From Metarhizium brunneum (Eukaryota; Ascomycota; Sordariomycetes; Hypocreales; Clavicipitaceae): a stretch of DNA of 64,000 nt. The notes under the pieces were generated by a model. The model saw nothing but the letters and a program-made list of their open reading frames with translations. It searched no databases and was not told the origin of the DNA. How positions within the stretch are numbered: position 1 is the stretch's first letter; the number at the start of each line of letters is the position of its first letter. The stretch spans positions 5,022,001-5,086,000 of the forward strand of contig NC_089422.1 of assembly GCF_013426205.1 (NCBI RefSeq). The letters are read 5' to 3'. Shown here piece after piece: positions 21,905-32,132 of the stretch. The position numbers and the translations under genes were made by a program.

Positions 21905-22969
21905 CTACACAATCAGCATGCTGTCCCCAAACATGTCAAACTCGTATCCACCGCCTTCGAGAATCTCGGCGTAGCTACGCATAACAAGCTCTTTCCCGGC
22001 AAAGGCTGCCGTCAGCACGATATGGCTAGACCGCGGCTGGTGGAGGTTCGTCAGCAACACGTCCACAAGCTTGAAGTTGAATCCGGGGTATATGTAGAGG
22101 TCGGTCCACCCCGACTGCGCCTGGATGGGAGCTTTGGGCTCCAGCTTGGCGGCCAGCGTCTCGAGGGTCCTCATGACGGTCGTGCCCACGGCGACGACAC
22201 GCCTCCCCCCGGACACGGCCCGGTTGATCTGTGCGGCCGCCCTGTCCCCGACCTGGAAGTACTCGGACCTGACCTTGTGGTTCTCAACCTCCTTCTCGGT
22301 GATGTGGCGGACCGCAAATGTCTCGGTCGCCCCGACATGCAGCGTGATGTGGGCGACCTCGACGCCCTTGGCGACAGCCTCGGCCAGCAGCGCCTCGGAG
22401 AAGTGAAGCCCAGCTGAAGGGATGTTGAACGATCCAGGTGTATTGGCGTACACGGAGCGGTAGGCAAGGGGCGCGGATCTCCAGAGCGTCAGGTTCGGGT
22501 CCGTTATGTCGTCTACTCGCTGCCCGAACTCGACCAGCGTCGGCGTAACCAGGTCGAAAGGCTCGAATCTCGCTCTCCAGAGCTGGTCGGGCAGCGCTTC
22601 GAGCAGGGTGCATGTGAGTCTGTCGTTGTTCTTGGACGTCAGGGTCAGCGCTGGGGCAGCCAGCGACCATCCGAATACATCGACAATGGTCGTGCCGTCG
22701 GGCTCGTGGCCGCACAAGCCCACGTGGGTAGACTCGTCGCCGTACCGGAACCACAAGACGTTTGCGAGCACGTAGCTGTCGTTCAAGACGAGCAGGTCGC
22801 CCGGGCGAAAGTACTGGCAGATGGTTGAAAACACCGTGTGCGTAATCTTGTCGGTCGAGCGGTCGAGCACGACCATCCTGCCATCTTCGCGGCTTTTGCC
22901 ACGAAGCTCAACAGGATCGTCTGGCATGATTCTTGACTCAACATTGTAATCAAACTCTTCAGTCCTCAT
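21905..22969 (-). CDS. queA: QueA-family S-adenosylmethionine:tRNA ribosyltransferase-isomerase homologue
   Basis: In bacteria QueA uses the ribosyl group of S-adenosylmethionine to turn preQ1 in tRNA anticodons into epoxyqueuosine. This gene is a single uninterrupted frame of 354 residues, close to the bacterial length of about 356. Family blocks are in order: PGDLLVLND (56-64), IPSAGLHF (183-190), TLHVGA (209-214), VGTTVMRTLE (261-270), IYPGF (293-297), TNLHQP (307-312), AAFAG (321-325) and FGDSML (347-352). The start at 22969 is chosen because MRTEEF aligns with the bacterial N-terminus and has A at -3; an in-frame ATG at 23248 would add 93 residues ending in a Lys/Arg run. Deviations from typical QueA include HKVRSE where bacteria have H-x-MH-x-E, and LHQPRSS for FHLPxST. 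No intron, unlike almost all neighbours. Horizontal transfer from bacteria is inferred; substrate unknown. Confidence 0.9.
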   Translation of the reverse strand: MRTEEFDYNVESRIMPDDPVELRGKSREDGRMVVLDRSTDKITHTVFSTICQYFRPGDLLVLNDSYVLANVLWFRYGDESTHVGLCGHEPDGTTIVDVFGWSLAAPALTLTSKNNDRLTCTLLEALPDQLWRARFEPFDLVTPTLVEFGQRVDDITDPNLTLWRSAPLAYRSVYANTPGSFNIPSAGLHFSEALLAEAVAKGVEVAHITLHVGATETFAVRHITEKEVENHKVRSEYFQVGDRAAAQINRAVSGGRRVVAVGTTVMRTLETLAAKLEPKAPIQAQSGWTDLYIYPGFNFKLVDVLLTNLHQPRSSHIVLTAAFAGKELVMRSYAEILEGGGYEFDMFGDSMLIV

Positions 22970-24564
22970 GGTTCTTCTTCTTCTTTTTTTCTTTCTTTCT
23001 TGAGGCTTGTTGTAGCTGTATGGTTTGGTACTCAGGGTTGGAAGACGCTCTTCGAATACTAGCCTGTTGCTGACTGAATGAATGCGATTGAAACAGCGGC
23101 CGTTGGTAAAGTCTCGGCATAAGACGTAGATTTTATACTCCGAGGCGAGGGGGTCTTCTTGCAGGCATACTGCGCAAATACTATACGGCGTGGACGCATG
23201 GGCGATGTCAAGGGTTGTGCAGGTTGTTGACATTGACCGATGTTGCATTATCACGGTGGCTTAATGCAGTGGCAAGCAAGGGAATCTAATGTCGTCGTTG
23301 CATGTACCAATGGGTATCCTAACGAATGGCAGAAAGACACGTCAGTAAGGCTGCTAGATTTTACACAGCAATATGCTTCATGGTCAGGATGTTGGAAGAC
23401 GTGAAATCAAAGCCACTGCGTGTCATTCGGCATCACGTCTATACAAACATGGGAAGTCTGCCATGCGTCGGTATATGAGTGACGATCCCTGCGCCCTCGT
23501 AGTTTATTTCCGTTTTTGGGCTCTTGGCTGTATGTCATATTCATAACAGTTGCGCAAATTGTACGCGAGGCCGTTTCTGTACGTGTCTTGGGCATCGTCA
23601 CGGTCCATCGCCGGATTTCGCAACCAGGGTATCGGGCGGTCGGTGGGATATCTGCAGATATTCTGCATGTTCGATGCAGATGAGACGCCTTGGCGGGGTT
23701 CACAAGTAGTTCTGGAATTTGAATTATGATAAAATCATGCAGATCCTGCTCCAGACCTCATGTTGGGTGCACCTGCGGCTTTCACGGGGCCGTTATTTCA
23801 AGCAGCAAACGGGGCTGTTGGATTGGACATGTTCCCAGCTCGGTCAGCCATGCATAAATGATGGTGTCTTCATCACCCTCATCACCCCTCCTCGGGTCGC
23901 TCCCAGACGTATGTGGCCCGTCCCGTCTTGGGTGAGGGTTGGGTGAGGTTGTATTAATGCCGTCCTGTCACCATCGTCTACGGCCCGGGCTGAGGTCCTA
24001 CAGGATACACGTCAGAAAGCGGCCTCTTTTATTGTTTTACTGCAAAGCATCAAATTTCAGAAACCCAGCTTCAAGGAAATGTAGTCCAAAAAAGATTGCT
24101 ACCCGGGTGCGTCGATGGCAGTCCAGGCCTTGAGGGTTTGAGTTCTTGTGATGAGCGGAGTATTTACCATCTAAACGCCCGCAAATACTCGACGGGAATG
24201 TTGCAGCCGAGACACATCGAAGTAGAGGATCAACCGCTTCAATAGAGTTCATCGGGTCGCTGGTTTTGGTTTCCAATAGGCCCTTCGACTATTAATCCGA
24301 AACACACAAGACCGTGGCAGAACGCGACTCTCTGGCTTGGTGACAAACCTCACCCGCAGCTCACAAAGGTGATTGAGGAATAGCAATGAGGATGTAGCAA
24401 AGCTTTGTGCAGTATCTGAAGGCTTACACACGCATCCTATTATTCATCATTCCGCCGAGACCCAATACGAGGCAAAGATAGTTTTATCCCGAGCGCCACA
24501 TGGCATGACAGCACATGGATTGTGTAGATTCGATAGGACCGCCTTGGTAGCACAACATATTGCT

Positions 24565-24581
24565 TGACGTCGTTCTGACGT
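24565..24581 (+). promoter_or_regulatory. Two TGACGT half-sites upstream of the ComA/HSA32 gene
   Basis: TGACGT occurs at 24565-24570 and again at 24576-24581, in the same orientation with starts 11 bp apart, about 160-175 bp before the ATG. TGACGT is the half-site of ATF/CREB bZIP factors. Function is inferred from position only. Confidence 0.3.
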
Positions 24582-24694
24582 TGATACTCGTCGACAACTA
24601 ATGCAGAAAGCATATCCCGCCATTTGTACTCTGTCATCTTCTACCCAACTTCTCCCCAGGCATCGTGTGTAAACCTCCCAAAACTGTCATCTTG

Positions 24695-24702
24695 TTCAAG
24701 AA
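24695..24702 (+). promoter_or_regulatory. Heat-shock-element-like TTCAAGAA
   Basis: TTC-AA-GAA is an inverted pair of the heat-shock-factor unit, 37 bp before the ATG of a gene whose plant relatives (HSA32) are heat induced; a further in-phase GAA lies just downstream. Two or three units make a weak site, so this is suggestive only. Confidence 0.25.
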
Positions 24703-24739
24703 GAAGAAAACGAAATCCCCAAGACTTCTACAAGGCAAC

Positions 24740-25878
24740 ATGATGTCCACCACGGCAATGCGATACGCCAAATCGTCCCTGATGACGATGCCCATCCGTC
24801 CTACACTCGCTCGCCACCGCCGCGTCGTAGAACGAATTGCCTCCAGGCCACTATCGCTCACAAGCCGAGCCGCTTCTCAATCTGCCACCCAGCCCATTAT
24901 GCTGGAAGATCCCAAAGGATTCGGCTTCATCCGGCACAACGCCCGCCCCCCGAAACCGAGAAAGACTGGCGTCACCGAGATCAGGGGACCGTACTACTCC
25001 GTCATGGGCAAGAGATATCTCCAAGACGTATTTGACACGTACGCACACACAAGTTTTCAACGGCAAGGGAACAACAGTTGGTCGCTAACCCAAGCCAGCA
25101 TGTCGCATCAAGTTGACGGTGTCAAGTTTGCCGGGGGCTCGTTCTCGCTCTTCCACGAAGACAAGCTGCGGGAGCTCATCCAGATAGCCCATGAAAACGA
25201 CGCCTATGTCTCGACTGTACGGCATACTCGGCCTCCCTACGTCCACACAGACTAAAATCATAACGACGAGGAATGGAAATGGCTAACAAACTCGCTCTAC
25301 AGGGAGGCTGGATTGAGCACGTACTCACCCAATCGGACCCGACAGCAGCCGTGGACAAGTATATCCGAAAATGCAAAGAGGTTGGGTTCGACGTGATTGA
25401 GATTTCCACGGGATTTCTCTCCCTGCCGCAAGACGACTGGCTACGACTGGTGGACAGGGTGCATGAAGCCGGCCTCATTGCGAAGCCCGAGTGCGGCATC
25501 CAATTCGGCGCGGGCGGTGATACAAAGGCTTCGGAGCTGGAGGAGCTGGGTCCCTCGGATCCGTCCAAGATTATCAGCGCCGGCAAGAGGTTCATTGGTG
25601 CCGGTGTCGAGCGCATCATGATTGAGAGCGAGGGCATCACTGAAAACGTTACCAAGTGGAGGACCGACGTGATTCAGCGTATCCTCGATGAGCTTCCTGC
25701 GGAGAAGCTCATGTTTGAGGCGGCAGACCCCCCCGTCTTCAACTGGTATATTCGAGAATTCGGCGTGGATGTGAATCTATTTGTTGATCACTCACAGATT
25801 GTGCAGCTTAGCTGTCTGAGGGAAGGTATCTGGGGCATGGCGGATACATTTGGCAAGATCACAACATACAGGCCATGA
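24740..25878 (+). CDS. ComA / HSA32-family protein (phosphosulfolactate synthase-like)
   Basis: Archaeal ComA joins sulfite to phosphoenolpyruvate in coenzyme M synthesis; plant HSA32 is a heat-tolerance protein of the same TIM-barrel family. Exons 24740-25038, 25099-25216 and 25303-25878, with introns of 60 and 86 nt, give 330 residues. The first ~50 residues are rich in Arg, Ser, Thr and Met and resemble a mitochondrial presequence. The barrel shows VDGVKFAGGSFSL, YVSTGGWIEH, GFDVIEISTGF, AKPECGIQFGAGG, MIESEGIT, LMFEAADP and VNLFVDHSQIVQL. The VNLFVDHSQ segment is closer to the HSA32 type than to archaeal ComA. Fungi are not known to make coenzyme M, so the reaction is unknown. The start is one of two adjacent ATGs (24740, 24743). 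Confidence 0.88.
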
Positions 25879-26564
25879 TGAAAACGGCATCTTGACCATA
25901 CAGTTCAAACGGGCTTCTTTTGGAGCGTATCCATGAAAGAAATTGAACCAGACATCAATCAGTCAAGAAGCTAGTTAGTTCCGAGTGACACAAGGGTATT
26001 TATTATTGCTCAATGAGTGGTCCGCTGGTCCGGTTTGCGAGACTGACGACGGGACGTGACATTCCATCATTTTGGTTATTGAACTAGCAGTCCAGGTCCA
26101 GGTGGCTTGTAATTCTCGATTCGCGCTCTATGGCTCCAATGTTGTCATCAGCATCTCTAGTTTCGAGCGGCCAGCAGTAGTTGGCATAAGCACTAATTAA
26201 TACCCATGGTTCACCTACACCTCATGTTGCAGTCAGTCTTGAAACGTATCATGTTGTGATAATTCATACAGATGCCTCGCGTCATTGCTAGCAATCAGTG
26301 ACTAAAGAAGGTGGCATGTTTGGTTGTTCACTTCGTGTTTTTTTCTTCTTTTACTCCCGTGTAACAATATGTTTGTTTGTCCAAGGTTCCAGCCCAACTC
26401 CGCAACACTGATAATTAATTGTTCTGGGAGTATATTCAGGCGCACTTTGAAAGCCCAAGGCAGGTTTCCAATATCATATACATGTCGCCATCCAACGCGT
26501 CATGTCGTACACAATCAGGGAAAGGGAAGAAAGCCCCATCGTTCTCGCACATAATCTGCCAACT
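25879..26564. other. Tail-to-tail intergenic region, ComA/HSA32 gene and PKA gene
   Basis: About 686 bp between convergent stop codons. It is AT-rich with T-runs near 26338-26350, consistent with two 3' untranslated regions. No gene or repeat is seen. Confidence 0.5.
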
Positions 26565-28337
26565 TCAAAAATCGGTAAACATGTGTCCGTATCTACGCAC
26601 AGAGTTAGCCTCCAATACTTCACAAGCAAATGTGTTCCAAGCACATACTCATCTGACCCTCCAATGCCTCCATACTTCTCAGGGTCCTCGGGATATCTGT
26701 CAAACTGGCTTGCGTCGCCCGTACCGGCCTTCACTGGCGGCGTATATGGGGCATCAATGTCCTTGCGGGCCAGTCTATCCCACGTCACCTCCGAGAACCA
26801 TGGATGGTTCTTGACATCTTGTGAACCGCCATATAAGTTACCCAGTCTCTTGGTGAGGTCGGATGTGATTAACCTCTCCAGCAAATTTTGCGCATCCGTG
26901 TTGATGTATGCAGGGTACTTGACCTTACCCTTCAGGATATTTTCGTATATACGCATCGGCGAGCCGCTGTCCCAGAACGGCGTATAGCCACACAGCATTT
27001 CGTAGATCAAAATGCCCAATGACCACCTGCGAGAGACATTAGCTGGACAGCTCATATTGCACCACCCAGAAATGTGGCAGCGGTCAAACCTACCAATCCA
27101 CACTTTTGTTGTAACCCTTGTTAGAGACTACCTCGGGTGCGAGATAATCTGGCGTACCGCACAAAGTCCAAGTCTTGTCTGGAACCCGTTTGGCAAACCC
27201 AAAATCCGTGATTTTGAGGTGCCCGTGCCGATCCAGTAGCAAGTTCTCGGGCTTTAGATCTCGATATATAATATTCTTCGAGTGGAGGTATTCGAGGGCA
27301 AGAGTCGCTTCGGCAGCATAGAACTTGGCAACAGGGTTGGGAAAACGCTTATGGTCGGTCAGTACACAATAACACATGATGCCGGCGTTTCTGAATTGGT
27401 CCACCCCCAACAGTCAATTGGTACTCACACCGGATTTCCTTAGCAGTGAGAATAGCTCTCCGCCCTCAACAAAATCCATTACCATGTACAGATTCTTCCA
27501 ATCTTGAAAAGTGCCCCAGAGGGTAATCAAGAATGGATGTTTGACATCGCTCAACATCCTCCGTTCATCATTGGTGTGCTCAACCTGCTTCATCTTGACA
27601 ACTTGAGCCTTCTTGAGCACCTTGATGGCGTAGAATCGTTGGTTATGCTTCGATTGGACCAGATGGACTCGTCCGAAGCTACCAGTCCCGAGCGTCCTCA
27701 GTATGTCGAAGTCGCCCAACGAATATTTTCCCTTTGTGACGCGGGTGACGCTTCCCTGGTGCTGGTGGTGGACACGCTGCTCATGCTGCTGCTGTTGATA
27801 TTGTTGCTGCTGCTGATCCGGCAAGTGTCCAGCTTGTTGCTGTGGTTGCATTGCTGGCTGTGGATAAGCCTGTTGCTGCTGTTGTTGCATGTGGCCGGGA
27901 TCGGTTCCGGGACTTGCACTGGGAGGATGGCTGATCTGGGCGCCGAGGGCAGCAGGGTTGAAGGAAGAGTAGTTGTTTGTAGAGGCACCATTCTGGGGTT
28001 GGTGGATGAGGTTATTGATGCTAGGAAGGCTCTGGGAATCGGCTTGGTTCGTTTGCATGGGCAATGGAGTGACGAAGGTGCCGCCTTGGGCGTTTGCGGG
28101 ATTCATCTGTTGTTGCTGGGAAGCAGGCGCAGCAGTGGCAGCTGAGCCTTGAGATGGAGCTGGAGCAGTTCCAGGAGCCGTCTTTGCTTGCGAGCCAGAG
28201 GTTCGCTGCTGCAGTGTAGAAGAATCGAACGGCTTCGACGGAGATGTAGCAGCAACTGGGCTGGTGGGGGTGGAGGTAGAGGGGTCGGGGTTGCTATCCC
28301 GCGTCCTCTTTTTCTTGAGAAAGCCGAGAGAAGGCAT
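26565..28337 (-). CDS. cAMP-dependent protein kinase catalytic subunit (PKA-C1 type)
   Basis: This AGC kinase is the effector of cAMP signalling in growth, development and infection-related morphogenesis of fungi. Exons 27429-28337, 27094-27347, 26649-27026 and 26565-26592 are joined across introns of 81, 67 and 56 nt, giving 522 residues. The first ~210 residues are a low-complexity Q/P/S-rich extension with several Gln runs. Kinase motifs are the glycine loop GTGSFGRV (217-224), catalytic Lys in YAIKVLKK (239), YRDLKPEN with Asp333, DFGFAK with Asp351, and the activation loop [15 protein letters not shown] with Thr364. The last exon codes only the end of EYGHMFTDF, completing the hydrophobic C-terminal motif; without that 28-nt exon the protein would lack it. 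The start is the first ATG of the frame, [10 protein letters not shown]. Confidence 0.96.
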
Positions 28338-30952
28338 AGGGCAGGTGGTAGTACCGTGGTACTGCTGCTGCTGCTGCTGCTTCACACGTGGCGACGCCGA
28401 TGACAGGCGATAGAGTCTCTTTGGTCGGGCGGAGAGGTGACAGGTGACAGCGGCAAGCGACTGGCAAGCGACAGGGTGGAAGTCGGCTACGCAGGAGCAA
28501 CAAGGGAAATCGCGCCGCAAGGTGGATGTTTGGGTCCGTCGCAGGAGCAAGTAAGTTAAGTGGCCGGGTCTTTGAACGTCTGGACGTGAGAATTGGTCGA
28601 TGGTTGGATGGAAGATGCGGAGCAGCGGCGGTGGGGGAAGCAACTCGATGGACCAGAACCATGGACTTGCTTGCAATTACAGTTTCTTCAAAAGTATTGC
28701 TCGTCGTCCAAGGCCAGCACAGAGTTCAGGAAGCACCGCCCAGGCCAGGTCTCTCAATTGCGCAAGCGAGCGGGCAGCGGGTTGTTGGCTGTGGAGGGTG
28801 GGAATGGAATTGGATCGGATGCGGATGCAGATGCGGAACGATCAAGGACAGCCGGCTGGGAGGAGGAGCTTCCATGTCGACTTGAATTGAGGAGAAGCCA
28901 CACGCACGCAGAAGCAGCCAACCAGCTCCAGGGCCCTCCATGTCAGCTCAGCTCCATGTCGGCATGAACCCACGCTTGCAGATGGTTCTTTGCCCCTCAT
29001 TTGGCGCCGCTGGTACGGACTAGTAGCACTTGAGTGGTAACATTGAATTAGTCCTCGTCGCCTGGCATGCAACATCGATGCTGGCCTTCAATCTTCGGTT
29101 TGACCAGCAACACCAGCTGTGCCCCAGGTCCATCAACTAACAAGTTTCTAGCCATAAATAGATCCAGGAACAGCATTTTCGAGCTGCAAGCGAAACAAAG
29201 AGACGCACTGGCCAATTGTCACGTTGATGATTGTGCTTTCTTTAGTACGACGCCGGGCACGCATACGCCGCAACAAGGGGGCAACAACCGACGTCAGGGA
29301 GGCTCAGAGAAGCCACTCCCAGAAGCCACTCACAGCTTGCTCGAGACGCCGAACAATGCAAAACTGACACGGACCACGAGTTTGCATAAATAGTGTTGCA
29401 GCCTAGTAATTGCCAGACCAAGAGCTACACTGGGAGGCAAAAAGCACTCGAGTACATCAGGTCCTCTGAGAGCAAATCAATCTACAGGTTCCTTTCTCCT
29501 TCGGAAAGTTCTACTTTTCTAATTGCCAATTTCTTTACGACGCTTGAATGGAGCAATGCATCATACATCCGTCTTGTCAATCTCCTCGAGACCTATTTCG
29601 AGGTGGTAGTACCACTACTTTCGCCTCAAAGTCGCAACCAGTGGATCCTGGTTGTTGGTCAAGGGCAAAAACTGTCCTGGTCACCAGCGTCTCCGCGATG
29701 AAGAGCTGTGCGCGATGAGCAACTGATTGAACTGCATGACAAAGGACCCTGTTAAGTCGGGATGAAAAAAAATATGACCTGGCAGTTCTGCAGATGGGCA
29801 CGGGCCGACTGACACCAAATCGATTTCGATCGCTCTTCGTTGGCCTACTGGGGAGGGATGAGAAGAAGACAGGAATGGCGGCAGCAGGAAAGGCTTACCA
29901 GCCATTCCTCAAAAGGCTACTCTGTAACTACAGCTTAGCTCAGTTACCTTGGCATGTCCTCCTCATACCGCCGACTTGGCGACGCAAGTCAGTCACTTAG
30001 GGCAAAATATTATGGATGCGGCAGTCAAATCATTCGGCTTTCGGCTTGGATAATGGGCAATGCACTCAACTACCAGCCCTGCGCACAGGAAACCCCTTGA
30101 ACGACTTGTCAATGACCATAGCAACTTTTTTTTTTTTCATGTGAAATACGAATTGAGCTGTATTCGGTCTCTTCTCACTCGTAGGACGATATGATGGTTG
30201 ACAGCTCGCCCTTGCCTTGGTACGTACCTTCCTGAGCAGCGGGACGAGGTGGCCCGCTTTCCTACTACAACCGGCGATCTTTGACGACAATATCAAGTGG
30301 CAGATGGAAGACCATGGCAAGATACCCTGCAACATCACGTACCCCAGATACGATGGGATCGTCCCTTAAAATTTTACATCTGATTACTAAATTATCCAAC
30401 CAATGAGCGCAACCAATCCGTGATGTGCAACCTCAGGGAGCCTGATTTGTATCCACGCCGCATTTCACACCAAGCCAGCTGGCAAGCTTCAAGCTTCCCA
30501 CCGCGTCCGCATTAGGGCAGCGCCATGAACCTACTTCACACAGCCAACCCAGACCGAGCACTTGTTTCAACAGCTATATCTAACTCGACAGTTAAGACGA
30601 AAATTAACTACAGTAGTCACGTCCGAGAACACAAAAGGCAAAGTGGACAATGGAACTGCTCTTCAAACTCCAGCCCGTAGGTCCTACCAATCGCTCTTAC
30701 ACAACTATTTAACAAAAAAGCCTTCATCGGCTCTTTCTCAGATGAAGCAGCAACTAACCACAAAGGAAATTAAATTGCCAGCCCATGCAAGTGATATTAT
30801 ATTCTCTCTTTTTTTTGATAGCCCGTCTCAAACTTCATCATGTCCATAAAAATAAAGGAACACCCTTTCCCGTCCAGAGCTCATCCACCCAAGTTTTCTG
30901 CGCCCACCAGTCATCTGGAAAAGGAGACCCGACACGACATTGCCCAAATGCT
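28338..30952. other. Long intergenic region upstream of PKA and downstream of the lectin gene
   Basis: About 2.6 kb without a recognisable gene. It carries the PKA promoter and probably a long 5' leader. The PKA frame stays open for about 113 codons upstream but lacks an ATG. A (CTG)6 tract sits 25 bp before the PKA start. Open frames up to ~120 codons (for example 28593-28967 and 29067-29393, plus strand) show no family pattern and are judged chance. A T-run lies at about 30126-30138. Confidence 0.5.
28362..28379. repeat. (CTG)6 trinucleotide tract upstream of PKA
   Basis: Six perfect CTG units (CAG on the PKA strand) in the PKA leader, in frame with the downstream coding region, so it would read as Gln if translated. 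The coding N-terminus has similar CAG/CAA runs. Confidence 0.8.
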
Positions 30953-32132
30953 TTAGAATCGGTGGCTCTTGCTCTTGGCTCGGTAAGCCGTGTAGCCCAC
31001 ATACATACCGCCAACAGCAACGAAGAATAGGATGATCTTGGTGAAGAACCAGGTCCAGCTACTGCCTTCCTTGACAACATTACTTTGGATGGGTCGGCCC
31101 TTGTTCGCTCCCGCTCGGTCAGTCGTGCTGCCAGGGCTGTTGTACAGATTCTTGGTGGAGACGGAGATGATGTCGTGGTTATCGCTGAGCTCGCCGGTTT
31201 CCGCGCTGAATCCGAGGTAGGCGATGTTGGGGATCTGAGGAGGGTTGTCCACCTCGAAGCAGGACGTCCACTCGTCTTCCTCCCTGTACTGGAGGTCAAG
31301 CTTGAGCTGCTTGTCCTGGATGTAAGTGAGACGCATCTTGGTAGGCACGCTGGCATGTCGGATGCCGCGAGCTGAGCAGCCGGCCAGCTCGGTCTCCTTG
31401 CCGTCGTCGTTCTTGTTGTAGGAGCGCTGGCCGTCGCCATACATGGCCATGACGTAGGGGAACACAACGCCGGGCCGGTTATTCTTGTAGGTGTCGACAA
31501 AGATTCCCAGGCCCTCAAATCGATCAACCGATCCGAAGACAGGGCCCATCTGGCCGCGCTGCTTGGTGATCCACATAGCAAAGCCATCGCCATAGAGTTG
31601 GTGCTTCCCCGAGATTTTGAATTCAACTTCGACCTCCCAATTCGTGGCGGTTAGAGGCACACGGGAGAACAGCCAGCCGGATTGCGAGGGAAGATCTGAG
31701 GTCAAGCGAATATAACTATTCATGCCGTTTAGTTTCGGTTCTTTTTTTGCCACCTTCTACAAATTCTTCCGCCAAATTGAGGCAACATACGAATCGGTTC
31801 GGACAATGGTATCTCCTCCAAAATCGAACCAGCGGCTCTGCATATCCGAGTCGAGGTAGGGCTGTGAACAAATCCTCTTCGTCAGTTTCGCTCTTCACAT
31901 ATTGGACATGTGGGCTATTCCCCCTCCAGATTCCCCTGGTATCGTCAACTGACCTGCTGGATGCTATGTGTTCGTAGCTGCGAAGTCCCAATCGCGTCAG
32001 TCCTAATTTTCGATTGGCACAAAAATTATTTTCTATACACACCGAAATGCTCTTCAGGTCAGACGCGTGGTCTGCCTGCGCAGTCCCTACAATGGCCGCC
32101 AGGAGGGCAGCTGGGACTGATGACAACCGCAT
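30953..32132 (-). CDS. L-type (legume-like) lectin cargo receptor, VIP36/Emp47 family
   Basis: Type I membrane proteins of this family bind high-mannose glycoproteins and carry them between ER and Golgi. Exons 32043-32132, 31954-31977, 31791-31861 and 30953-31715 are joined across 65-, 92- and 75-nt introns, giving 315 residues. Exon 2 is only 24 nt and codes LRTHSIQQ. A signal peptide (residues 1-20, cleaved after AQA) precedes the lectin domain, which includes WFDFGGDTIVRTDSYIRLTSD, HQLYGDGFAMW, FEGLGIFVDTYKN and NIAYLGFSAETGELSDNHDI. A single membrane helix near residues 283-305 is followed by a short basic tail ending KSHRF. Divergent from Tim13. Confidence 0.92.

Larger units (their letters stand above)
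22970..24739. other. Divergent intergenic region between QueA and ComA/HSA32 genes
   Basis: About 1.77 kb between outward-facing start codons, long for this part of the window. On the minus strand the QueA leader is purine-rich (GAA/GAAA repeats) just before its ATG. Near the ComA gene are two TGACGT half-sites (24565 and 24576) and a TTCAAGAA element (24695-24702). The frame of QueA stays open upstream for 95 codons, but it has no family similarity. I see no other gene, tRNA or repeat. Confidence 0.5.

Noticed and set aside
22970..23248. N-terminal extension of QueA from an upstream ATG
   Set aside because: The frame is open and would add 93 residues, but bacterial family members begin at the MRTEEF-equivalent position, and the extension has no family pattern. 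A long 5' leader is simpler.
22970..24739. tRNA or other RNA gene in the QueA/ComA spacer
   Set aside because: Looked for A- and B-box patterns and clover-leaf pairing because of the tRNA-modifying neighbour; none was convincing.
28338..28676. Upstream extension of the PKA frame
   Set aside because: Open by chance with no ATG; it could only be used by a non-AUG start. The first ATG gives the expected [10 protein letters not shown] start.
29067..29393. 108-codon plus-strand frame in the PKA upstream region
   Set aside because: No motif, no signal peptide and no plausible splice partners.
30838..31626. 262-codon open frame on the lectin strand in another frame
   Set aside because: Ser/Arg/Thr-rich with no family pattern; the overlapping frame encodes a clear L-type lectin with membrane anchor.
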